In this document: positions 1-5,495 of the stretch, piece by piece
Numbering within the stretch: position 1 is the first letter of the stretch
How the letters are laid out: every line of letters starts with the position of its first letter
NCBI GenBank assembly: GCA_020052635.1
Contig: JAGVOR010000088.1
Coordinates: forward strand, 1 to 7,121
Source: Candidatus Omnitrophota bacterium
GTDB lineage: Bacteria > Omnitrophota > Gorgyraeia > Gygaellales > Profunditerraquicolaceae
Length of the DNA stretch: 7,121 nt
Reading direction: 5' to 3'
The notes under the pieces: model-generated
The model's input: the letters and a program-made list of their open reading frames with translations, nothing else
Database searches by the model: none
Told to the model about the DNA's origin: nothing
Made by a program: the position numbers and the translations under genes

Positions 1-910
1 TACTTTGCCGGTCAGGCCGATAATTCAGCGGTTTGACATTAGTTAAACCGCAAAATGCCTGATTGTATTTTGCCGCATGATCCCGGGTCTTTTCTAGATT
101 AGCCTGGACATATTTTAACTGTTCTAGGCCGATGGTTGCCGTGACATCATTCATGTGGAATTTATAACCGAATTCCACGATATCATCCTCACAGCGAAAA
201 TCCTTGCGATTTGTTTTACGGTCGATACCGTACCACCTTAACAACCTGCCCCGGTCACAATCTTTTTTCAACCGGCAAACCAAAGCGCCGCCATCAATCG
301 TCGTAATCTCTTTGATCGCCTGAAAAGAAAAACAGGTAAAATCGGAGAGCGAACCGACTGGTTTGCCACGATAGGTAGCCCCAAAGGCATGACAAGCGTC
401 CTCAATCAGCTTAATGCCATGATCAGCTGCTAAATTATTCAGCAGCTCCAGTTCGCAAGGATAACCTCCCCAGTGGACGACAATAATTGCTTTAGTTCGA
501 GCCGTTATTTTCCTGGCCACATCCTGCGGGTCAATATTGCCGGTCTGAGGGTCAATATCCGCCCAAACAATCCTGGCCCCCATGGCTAAAATCGGTTCAT
601 TCGTCGCCACGCAAGTCATTGGCGTAGAGATCACTTCATCGCCGTAGCCGACATTCGCCAGACGCAGCGCCAGCTGAATAGCAGACGTTCCGTTATTCAA
701 GGTTAATACATTTTGACTGCCCATCCAGGGGGCCAGCTGACGCTCAAACTCTTCCACCTGCGGCCCTTCTCCAATATAACCGCTAAAAAGGACTCTTTGC
801 AGCGGCCTGATCACACTCCTGGGCATAAACACTTTGAATAAAGGAATCGCCTGGCCTTGTCCAGAACACAGATCTTTTACACCGTTATTTAACAAATTGG
901 TTTTTTTCAA
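1..910 (-). CDS. DegT/DnrJ/EryC1/StrS family PLP-dependent sugar aminotransferase (3' end beyond window)
   Basis: By family this is a PLP-dependent aminotransferase that converts a keto group on a nucleotide-activated sugar to an amino group, for a surface polysaccharide or glycan; the exact sugar cannot be told. I read 303 codons from the minus strand. Seen: N-terminal IPLFKVFM (22-29), SGYIGEGPQVEEFE (43-56), NNGTSAIQLAL (72-82, PLP phosphate loop), VVHWGGYP (144-151), EDACHAFGA (170-178, with D171 for the PLP ring nitrogen) and FSFQAIKEITTIDGG (194-208), where K200 fits the Schiff-base lysine. Family members are usually 370-400 residues, so roughly 70-100 C-terminal residues lie outside the window. 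The start is uncertain. A TAA stop sits directly before a TTG at 910, no ATG lies upstream of the conserved block, and a GGGGGAAAG stretch 8 bases upstream could be the ribosome site. It lies 25 bases after the methyltransferase stop, which suggests one operon. Confidence 0.93.
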   Translation of the reverse strand, partial: MKKTNLLNNGVKDLCSGQGQAIPLFKVFMPRSVIRPLQRVLFSGYIGEGPQVEEFERQLAPWMGSQNVLTLNNGTSAIQLALRLANVGYGDEVISTPMTCVATNEPILAMGARIVWADIDPQTGNIDPQDVARKITARTKAIIVVHWGGYPCELELLNNLAADHGIKLIEDACHAFGATYRGKPVGSLSDFTCFSFQAIKEITTIDGGALVCRLKKDCDRGRLLRWYGIDRKTNRKDFRCEDDIVEFGYKFHMNDVTATIGLEQLKYVQANLEKTRDHAAKYNQAFCGLTNVKPLNYRPDRQS

Positions 911-935
911 TTAATGATCTTTCCCCCGGGCTGAT

Positions 936-1664
936 TTAAAACTGGACCAATAAATTAAGCCGATTGGCGTAAACCGAGAAACTCCCTTTGATTATTTTAG
1001 CACGAAGACCGGTTTTTTGAATTAATGATTTAAGCCTGGTGGCGGTAAAGAGCAGCTGCGGGGTTTGGTTATAACAAGACTTATATCCGCTTTTGCGCAG
1101 CCACCGGGCATAAGCCGTTGCTAACAACCCCCTAAAATAACCCCCGCGGATACTTAAAACACAGGAACAAAATCCATCCCAGATAAACCCAATCTTACTG
1201 CGCTCAACCGGCAAGTCGGCGATCAACATCTGCGCTCCGGGAGCAGCCAGGATTTTGACTGCACGGATCAAAGACTCGACTTCGCTTAAATTACGGTAAT
1301 ATTGCAAGACGCTGACGCAAAGAATTACTGAAAATGGGCCCGGACATACCTCTAAATTTGTATAGTTATCTTCGCTAAGCCGCCGAACCTCAACGTTAGC
1401 GCAATCACGGCAACGTCGGGCCGCTAAATCAACAAACTGCTGGGCCACATCAACGGCGCAGATACTTTTAACCAAAGGGGACAAAAAAAACTCTAGATAT
1501 CCCACTCCGCAACCGATATCTAAAACACTGTCGCTTAGTTTAAGCCCCAGCAGCCGGATGGCACGCTTTAAGAAAATCTCCGCATTCACTCTCCAGAGCA
1601 AAGAATTTTTCCAAAAATCATCCTGGTTCCAGTATTTTACCCAGCCTCGGTTTTCTTTATCCAT
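936..1664 (-). CDS. Class I SAM-dependent methyltransferase
   Basis: A 242-residue Rossmann-fold methyltransferase, probably cytoplasmic. Motif I is VLDIGCGVGY (47-56), the glycine-rich SAM loop. The acidic residue after strand 2 is D72 in AVDVA, and FSVILCVSVLQYY (111-123) fits motif IV and the following helix (the Methyltransf_11/25 type). LAAPGAQMLIADLP (139-152) fits the post-core strand. The C-terminal ~90 residues are basic and aromatic and may form a substrate cap. The substrate is not identifiable; flanked by a glycosyltransferase and a sugar aminotransferase, a sugar or lipid-linked glycan is the natural guess. The ATG at 1664 has AGGAG at 1668-1672, only 3 bases away, which is tight but usable. 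It lies 17 bases after the glycosyltransferase stop, so it is likely cotranscribed. Confidence 0.9.
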   Translation of the reverse strand: MDKENRGWVKYWNQDDFWKNSLLWRVNAEIFLKRAIRLLGLKLSDSVLDIGCGVGYLEFFLSPLVKSICAVDVAQQFVDLAARRCRDCANVEVRRLSEDNYTNLEVCPGPFSVILCVSVLQYYRNLSEVESLIRAVKILAAPGAQMLIADLPVERSKIGFIWDGFCSCVLSIRGGYFRGLLATAYARWLRKSGYKSCYNQTPQLLFTATRLKSLIQKTGLRAKIIKGSFSVYANRLNLLVQF

Positions 1665-1681
1665 CGGCTCCTAATTATAGG

Positions 1682-2443
1682 TTAAACCTTTAATTTTTTC
1701 CCGTCCCGCCTGAACAAACGGCATTTGATTAATCCGCTTTTTTCCAAAACCGCCTGCAAGGTAACTTTAAGTACCCCTAATCCATAAATAATCGATCGCC
1801 GGCAGGAAATAGAAGAAGATTCTTTTAAATAACGGGTAGGACAAGAAACCTCTCCGATCCGGTAATTAAATAAAATAGCCTGGCATAATATTTCATTATC
1901 GAAGATGAAATCGTCGGAATTTTCACCCAGCGGCAGATTTTGCAGGACTTCTCTTCTAAACGCACGGTAGCCTGTGTGATATTCTGAAAGTTTTTCTCTT
2001 AGCAATAGATTCTGCAGGAAGGTAAGGCAGCGATTCCCCGCCCATCTCCACCAAGGCATCCCCCGGGAAACGATCTTACTCCCCAGGATACGTGACCCCA
2101 AGACGACATCATAAACATCTTCTACCAGCAGCGAGCTCATTGCCAAAATCAACCGTGGATCGTACTGGTAGTCCGGATGAAGCATCACCACAATATCGGC
2201 CCCCTGCTCTAAAGCAAGCTTATAACAGGTCTTCTGATTACCTCCGTAGCCGAGATTGACCTGATGCCGGTAAATTAAAACCTCCATTTTCGAAGCGATA
2301 TTTACCGTGGCATCCTTACTGGCATCATCAACTAAAATAATCCGATCGACGATGCTGCGGTCGATCTCGGCAATCGTCTTCTCCAGAGTCTGCTCGGCAT
2401 TATAAGCCGGCAGAACAACAACTATCATTTTCCCTTTGATCAT
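1682..2443 (-). CDS. Family 2 glycosyltransferase (GT-A fold, polyprenyl-phosphate-type)
   Basis: A 253-residue GT2 enzyme of the DPM1-like group, expected to transfer a sugar from a nucleotide donor, often to a polyprenyl phosphate, at the cytoplasmic face. Seen: VVVLPAYNAEQTL (8-20), ILVDDASKDAT (36-46) for nucleotide binding, and VMLHPDYQYDP (86-96), in the place of the DXD-containing DADLQHDP of the wider family; the HPDYQYD version is a recognised subgroup. VLGSRILG (114-121), EYHTGYRAF (154-162) and DDFIFDNEIL (177-186) follow and match the acceptor-side motifs. There is no long C-terminal membrane pair, so it is the short soluble form. The ATG at 2443 overlaps the TGA of the decayed upstream reading frame (ATGA), pointing to former translational coupling; a weak AAGGA sits 12 bases upstream. 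Met6 is an alternative start. Confidence 0.92.
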   Translation of the reverse strand: MIKGKMIVVVLPAYNAEQTLEKTIAEIDRSIVDRIILVDDASKDATVNIASKMEVLIYRHQVNLGYGGNQKTCYKLALEQGADIVVMLHPDYQYDPRLILAMSSLLVEDVYDVVLGSRILGSKIVSRGMPWWRWAGNRCLTFLQNLLLREKLSEYHTGYRAFRREVLQNLPLGENSDDFIFDNEILCQAILFNYRIGEVSCPTRYLKESSSISCRRSIIYGLGVLKVTLQAVLEKSGLIKCRLFRRDGKKLKV

Positions 2444-2625
2444 TTATACTTACCATCCTTCCGCTCGATCTTCTTGAGATCATAATATCCCAAGCTCACT
2501 TTCAGCTCTAGGTCTTCTTAAATCAGGGTCTGGCCATGATCCGGTTCGGTAAGCTTCTTAAAACCCAAGAGGGTTTGGGTTAATGCCTGCACATCTTCCT
2601 GGGGCTAATTCTCGATATACACCAC
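2440..2625 (-). pseudogene. Decayed 3' end of an unknown gene, cut by an IS element
   Basis: Reading from the IS edge at 2625, one frame runs 62 codons to a TGA that overlaps the glycosyltransferase ATG. It is interrupted at codon 7 (TAG, after VVYIEN) and codon 36 (TAA, after HGQTLI). The rest reads like protein: PQEDVQALTQTLLGFKKL, then EDLELKVSLGYYDLKKI and a lysine-rich end. Each stop is one C-to-T change from a Gln codon. I infer the C-terminal tail of a gene that once preceded and was coupled to the glycosyltransferase, whose 5' part was lost with the IS event. The family is not recognisable; a membrane glycosyltransferase with a soluble C-terminal tail would fit the setting, but that is a guess. 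Confidence 0.6.
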
Positions 2626-2654
2626 TAACCTGCCCCCATTAGTTTTACCAGTTC
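2626..2654 (-). repeat. Right terminal inverted repeat of the IS3-family element
   Basis: Directly after the transposase stop the minus strand reads ACTGGTAAAACTAATGGGG and ends in GCAGGTTA. On the plus strand the tip is TAACCTGCCCCC. Ends of the type TGACCTGCCCCC are typical of a subset of IS3-family elements. The tip here has A in place of G at position 2. The partner left repeat is absent from the window. Confidence 0.65.
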
Positions 2655-2806
2655 TTATGGGAGAGCAACCGCATTTCCCAGCTTAATAGCCTCTGGAACA
2701 GGTGGCTGGTAATTCAATAAACTATGCGGCCTAACTGTATTGTATTCTGTCTTCCAATGCTCCACAAGCACTTTTACTTCAAGTAATGTAAAACATCTTT
2801 TCTCGA
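2655..2806 (-). pseudogene. IS3-family transposase orfB (rve integrase) C-terminal fragment
   Basis: The last ~50 residues of a DDE integrase: CFTLLEVKVLVEHWKTEYN, then TVRPHSLLNYQPPVPEAI and a short tail before TAA. The WKTEYNTVRPHSLLNYQPP stretch is the hallmark C-terminal motif of IS3-family OrfB (usual form Y-N-x-x-R-P-H-S-x-L-G-Y-x-P-P). The catalytic Asp and Glu residues lie upstream in intact members and are missing here, so the fragment is inert. The same frame stays open for about 46 further codons into the SGNH gene, but that part has no transposase similarity and is a shadow of the other gene. Confidence 0.85.
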
Positions 2807-2817
2807 CCGGAGCTGCT

Positions 2818-4245
2818 TTATGGCTTGTTGAACACTTCTTGCAATATCGCCTTAGCGATGTTGCCGGCCAAAAGTTCGTTTCCTTTATTTGTGCAATGGC
2901 CAAAATTACCGCCGAACATATCGGCAAAATATTCGCTATAACCATCTTTTGTTACGGCCTCTTTAAATACTATCTCATTATCCACGAAAATAATGCCGTC
3001 TTTTGTTTCTTTCGCAAAGATCTTTTCCAGCGGCCCTATATTTTGCATAGGGTACTGCGCACAGACTAATCTTATTTTACGTCTCTCTAAGATTTGCTTA
3101 AGCGCATGATAATTATTGGCCGTCTTAAGATCATAATACCCGGACCTTAAACGGTTGGCCTTTTCTGTGTATAATTTGAACCTCTCTGTATCGCCACTTT
3201 CAGAATAAATAAGCGCCAGCCTTCCGCAGAATAGCTCGCTGTCCGGATTAAGGTCAACGGCTTTATTAAATAAAGCTTCTGCTTCAGCGAATCTTTTTTG
3301 ATGACTGTAAAGTAATCCCAATTCATCGAGGGTATCGCTGTTAGAGGGGTTAATGGCCAGGGCTTTCTTGAGCGCTTGCTCCGCTTCAAAAAATCTCTCC
3401 CGCCTTCTATAAAATGAACCTAATTGAAGATAGGCGGCGTCCTGATAAGGGTTGATCTTTACCGCCTTCTTAAACAATTCTTCGGCTTCTGAATGTTTAA
3501 GCCGGTCATCATAAAACCAGCCTAACTGAATATACGCGCCAGGGTCATTAGGTTTGAGCTCGATATTTCTCTTGCATAATTGTTCCAATTCAGCGGATCT
3601 TTCCTTATCCCTATAGAGATATCCTGTTGGGCTATATTCAAAGTTGTTAGGCAAACCGGCCTCTGCCGGCTTCTTAGGTTGATTGCCTAAAACCCCGTTA
3701 AGCGGCTCTTGGCTCTTTAACTTACCGCTTTTTAACGCAAAACTCCGCATTTCCTTGGATTTATTTACTATGCGCAGCCAAAGAAGTTTAGCTAATTTAT
3801 ATATTTTAAAAGATTTTAAAATTGGTTCTGATCCGGAAACGGCAGAAGAATCATAAGGCATATGCTTGCCGTCATCGTTAATTCCCATCATCGCGACAAC
3901 CATATCGGGCTGATATGCATCAAGATCAGTCTCTAGGTTAGATAAAATTTCAGTGGTACGAATACCCGCTACCCCTTTATCGATCACGCTGAATTTAATA
4001 TTCAGGTTGCTCTGGTTAAGAATTGCTTCTAAGTAGGCAGGATACTGATTCTGAGTGGTAGATTCCCCCAAGCACATAATCCGGTATGAACCTTGTTTTT
4101 TAATCGTTTGCCGGTTTCTATACTCCTGGATATGCAATATTGTAGAACCACCTAAACGCAAACCTATTTCAATAATTACTATAGCCAGGCAGAGACCGAA
4201 TAAAACAAGGAGAACTTTCTGCAGAAGTGAATTTTTTTTGAACAT
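2818..4245 (-). CDS. Membrane-anchored SGNH/GDSL hydrolase with internal TPR array
   Basis: A 475-residue protein. Residues 7-29 are one hydrophobic segment after MFKKN, a signal anchor placing the rest outside the inner membrane. SGNH blocks: LGEST (59-63, nucleophile S62), DKGVAGIRT (89-97, oxyanion Gly), MMGIND (119-124, N123) and FGHCTNKGN (448-456, H450). Between blocks III and V lies an inserted region with four to five TPRs (about 205-370), e.g. GAYIQLGWFYDDRLKHSEAE (236-255) and the copy at 270-289, most ending in a Pro as in INP or LNP. By family it should be an esterase or acetyl-transfer enzyme on envelope carbohydrate; the substrate is unknown. The residue three before the His is Asn (NFGH), where DxxH is usual. 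The start is fixed: TAA lies two codons upstream of the ATG. The only SD-like TAAGG is one base from the ATG, so initiation may be weak. The C-terminus looks natural despite the adjacent IS scar. Confidence 0.9.
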   Translation of the reverse strand: MFKKNSLLQKVLLVLFGLCLAIVIIEIGLRLGGSTILHIQEYRNRQTIKKQGSYRIMCLGESTTQNQYPAYLEAILNQSNLNIKFSVIDKGVAGIRTTEILSNLETDLDAYQPDMVVAMMGINDDGKHMPYDSSAVSGSEPILKSFKIYKLAKLLWLRIVNKSKEMRSFALKSGKLKSQEPLNGVLGNQPKKPAEAGLPNNFEYSPTGYLYRDKERSAELEQLCKRNIELKPNDPGAYIQLGWFYDDRLKHSEAEELFKKAVKINPYQDAAYLQLGSFYRRRERFFEAEQALKKALAINPSNSDTLDELGLLYSHQKRFAEAEALFNKAVDLNPDSELFCGRLALIYSESGDTERFKLYTEKANRLRSGYYDLKTANNYHALKQILERRKIRLVCAQYPMQNIGPLEKIFAKETKDGIIFVDNEIVFKEAVTKDGYSEYFADMFGGNFGHCTNKGNELLAGNIAKAILQEVFNKP

Positions 4246-4302
4246 GCCTTATTGTATTGAGGAATACCGCCAAAAAACATGCAGCGCTCGAATTAACTCT
4301 AA

Positions 4303-4323
4303 TAGCCCTTGACCGTAAGGCTA
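4303..4323 (-). promoter_or_regulatory. Hairpin in the SGNH gene leader
   Basis: In the predicted leader RNA, UAGCCUU and AAGGGCUA can pair (seven pairs including one G-U) around a six-base loop. No U-tract follows, so it is not an intrinsic terminator. A second short hairpin, GTATT/AATAC with a four-base loop, lies at 4254-4267 just before the start codon. A regulatory role is only a possibility. Confidence 0.3.
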
Positions 4324-4353
4324 CAACAAGATATCTCTTATTTAGGCTAGTGT

Positions 4354-4382
4354 ATTATAGCCGTAATAATTTATTATTTCAA
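4354..4382 (-). promoter_or_regulatory. Sigma70-type promoter for the SGNH/TPR gene
   Basis: On the minus strand TTGAAA (4377-4382) and a perfect TATAAT (4354-4359) are separated by 17 bases. Transcription should begin near 4347, giving a leader of about 100 bases before the ATG at 4245. It is the only strong promoter I see for the leftward block, so it may also drive the genes beyond the IS scar. Confidence 0.75.
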
Positions 4383-4493
4383 CAAATTTTCGAATTTAGA
4401 GATAATATCCCTCGGTGATTTTTGATGTCCGAACGAATAAAATGAGTTGCCATGGTCAGCTCCAACGGAAGACTTTTAAGCCTATTCCTTTTA

Positions 4494-4602
4494 GACTTAA
4501 CCCCATTCTTTCACCCTAATTTCTATTTTAATGTAAAGACGGATAGTTTATGTTGGAGGGAATCGACAAGGACAAAATAGAAATGGGCTGAACGGTTAAG
4601 TC
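4494..4602. repeat. Nested inverted-repeat mini-element (MITE- or REPIN-like)
   Basis: Two inverted arms enclose a 44-base core. Outer pair: GACTTAACC (4494-4502) and GGTTAAGTC (4594-4602), a perfect 9-base match. Inner pair: ATTTCTATTTT (4519-4529) and AAAATAGAAAT (4574-4584), a perfect 11-base match. Between outer and inner parts the arms also align (TTCACCCTA against TTCAGCCC) apart from about seven extra bases in the left arm, so each arm is one imperfect repeat of 29-36 bases. No coding capacity. The organisation suits a miniature transposable element or a REP doublet moved by a Y1-type transposase, but no transposase is in the window. Confidence 0.5.
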
Positions 4603-4608
4603 CAGCCC
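4573..4608 (-). terminator. Intrinsic terminator of the PEP-CTERM gene
   Basis: Some 24 bases beyond the PEP-CTERM stop the minus strand forms GGGCTG (4603-4608) paired with CAGCCC (4585-4590), with two more pairs inside the stem after one mismatch. It is followed by the U-rich run ATTTCTATTTT. Half the stem and the U-tract lie inside the right arm of the inverted-repeat element, so that element appears to supply the terminator. Confidence 0.65.
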
Positions 4609-4632
4609 TAAGAATCTATTTAATAAAAACTT

Positions 4633-5391
4633 TTAGGAGAGTTTCTTTTTCCGCCTTAATAACGCAGTAGTTATACCACCTATACTAAAAAGTAGCAGCG
4701 TAGCGGGTTCGGGTACGGCACTCGGATTTTGTGTCGGCACAACTAAATTAGCAAAACCATACCCGGTCCAGTTTGGATTAGTCTGATCGGCCGCAATTAC
4801 ATCATAGTTGTTGTCAAGATAGGCCAAATTAAGTGAGGCCGTAGAAAGGGCATTCAGGTATGCCTGTCCAAGCGTCAAGGCCCTTGTTGGGGCTGGGTCA
4901 CCAGCTGTAACAGGTAAAATATAGAAATTTCCGTCAGACAGGCTTAGATCGGTATCCGCGGACATACATACTTCATATATCGCAAAGGCCAAGGCGGTTC
5001 GGCCATCAGTCGTGCTATATCCACTGTATCCGGCAGGTTGCCAGTTCCGGCCCAAGCCGACCGAGAATTGATCTATCAACCAAGCAGCTCTGTAGGTATC
5101 TAATGTTGAGGATAGGCCGCTGTAAGTACCTGTCACCATATTCTGAGCCCAAGGATTAAGGAAATAACCCATAGTAGTGCTGCCATCTGCTGTAGCTTGC
5201 CACTCGCCAGCGGCGCCTCCCTCATTAGCAGAAGTTCCAACATAAAACCTCCAACCCCAACGCTCGTTTAATCCATCAACGAATGTTAAATCCGTAACCG
5301 GAAAGGCGCTCGCTTCCTTGTCCACAAAACAAACCAAACAAGCAACAAATATTATACATAAAGATGAAATTTTTATAATTGCGTTTCGCAT
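4633..5391 (-). CDS. PEP-CTERM sorting domain protein (exosortase substrate)
   Basis: A 252-residue exported protein. Residues 1-22 form a signal peptide (basic MRNAIIK, then a hydrophobic core), with probable cleavage after EASA at 29. The C-terminus is AVPEPATLLL (225-234), a hydrophobic segment to about 245 and RRKKK (246-250): the PEP-CTERM signal cut by exosortase in the inner membrane. The 190-residue middle is rich in Gly, Ser, Thr, Asn and aromatics and has no Cys except C142. GYFLNPWAQNM (75-85), DTYRAAWLIDQF (98-109) and RTALAFAIYEV (131-141) resemble the layout of thioester-type domains of other surface proteins but lack the reactive Cys and Gln. GGAGG at 5398-5402 lies 6 bases before the ATG, an ideal ribosome site. 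Transcription is probably from the sigma54 promoter upstream; a hairpin terminator follows. No exosortase gene is in the window. Confidence 0.93.
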   Translation of the reverse strand: MRNAIIKISSLCIIFVACLVCFVDKEASAFPVTDLTFVDGLNERWGWRFYVGTSANEGGAAGEWQATADGSTTMGYFLNPWAQNMVTGTYSGLSSTLDTYRAAWLIDQFSVGLGRNWQPAGYSGYSTTDGRTALAFAIYEVCMSADTDLSLSDGNFYILPVTAGDPAPTRALTLGQAYLNALSTASLNLAYLDNNYDVIAADQTNPNWTGYGFANLVVPTQNPSAVPEPATLLLFSIGGITTALLRRKKKLS

Positions 5392-5450
5392 CTTATGCCT
5401 CCATTTTAAATGTTTAAAATTGCAAAAACTTTTACCGACATTCTACAAGG

Positions 5451-5467
5451 AGCAATTTTCGTGCCAA
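5451..5467 (-). promoter_or_regulatory. Sigma54 (RpoN) -24/-12 promoter of the PEP-CTERM gene
   Basis: The minus strand reads TTGGCACGAAAATTGCT, matching the sigma54 consensus TGGCACG-N4-TTGCW at every defined position, with the invariant GG and GC ten bases apart. Transcription should start near 5440, about 50 bases before the ATG at 5391. Such promoters need an ATP-driven enhancer-binding activator. In known PEP-CTERM/exosortase systems the PrsK/PrsR pair is the natural candidate, but neither gene is here. Confidence 0.85.
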
Positions 5468-5483
5468 TATATCTAAAAAAGAG

Positions 5484-5495
5484 TAGTTATAACTA
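5484..5495. promoter_or_regulatory. 12-base perfect palindrome upstream of the sigma54 promoter
   Basis: TAGTTATAACTA is self-complementary and lies 16 bases upstream of the -24 element. A looser inverted pair, CTAAC/GTTAG (5493-5515), overlaps it. It could bind a dimeric regulator, but activator sites of sigma54 promoters usually lie further upstream and AT-rich palindromes also arise by chance. Confidence 0.3.

Larger units (their letters stand above)
2626..2806 (-). mobile_element. IS3-family insertion sequence remnant (right end only)
   Basis: The block consists of the last codons of an IS3-type transposase plus its right terminal repeat. The left end, orfA and most of orfB are gone. The left boundary of what remains falls between about 2807 and the stop codon of the SGNH gene (2818-2820), so the loss is a deletion that fused the IS tail almost directly to the end of that gene. 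The right boundary at 2626 is set by the terminal repeat, beyond which the decayed host frame begins. No target-site duplication can be checked because the other end is missing. Confidence 0.8.
4246..4632. other. 387-base gene-free stretch between the SGNH and PEP-CTERM genes
   Basis: AT-rich and without a convincing complete gene on either strand. It holds, from right to left, the terminator of the PEP-CTERM gene (4573-4608), a nested inverted-repeat element (4494-4602), a 33-codon open stretch on the minus strand without a start codon (4374-4475, possibly a decayed coding tail), the sigma70 promoter of the SGNH gene (4354-4382) and its leader. Confidence 0.7.

Noticed and set aside
2440..2625. 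Stop-codon readthrough or an alternative code in the decayed tail
   Set aside because: Other genes in the window end normally at TAA and TGA, and a gene cut by an IS is a simpler explanation for two stops.
2807..2945. N-terminal extension of the IS3 transposase frame
   Set aside because: The extra residues come from the SGNH gene in another frame and show no transposase similarity; the real fragment begins near 2806.
2740..3069. Plus-strand open frame of 109 codons
   Set aside because: Lies opposite the SGNH gene end and the IS remnant, both supported by motifs; its product has no recognisable features and there is no ribosome site.
3147..3389. Minus-strand 80-codon frame within the SGNH/TPR gene
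   Set aside because: A shifted-frame shadow of the TPR repeats, very rich in basic residues, without its own start signals.
4055..4312. Plus-strand 85-codon frame opposite the SGNH start
   Set aside because: Antisense to the signal anchor and nucleophile region of the SGNH protein; no family features and it overlaps that gene's leader.
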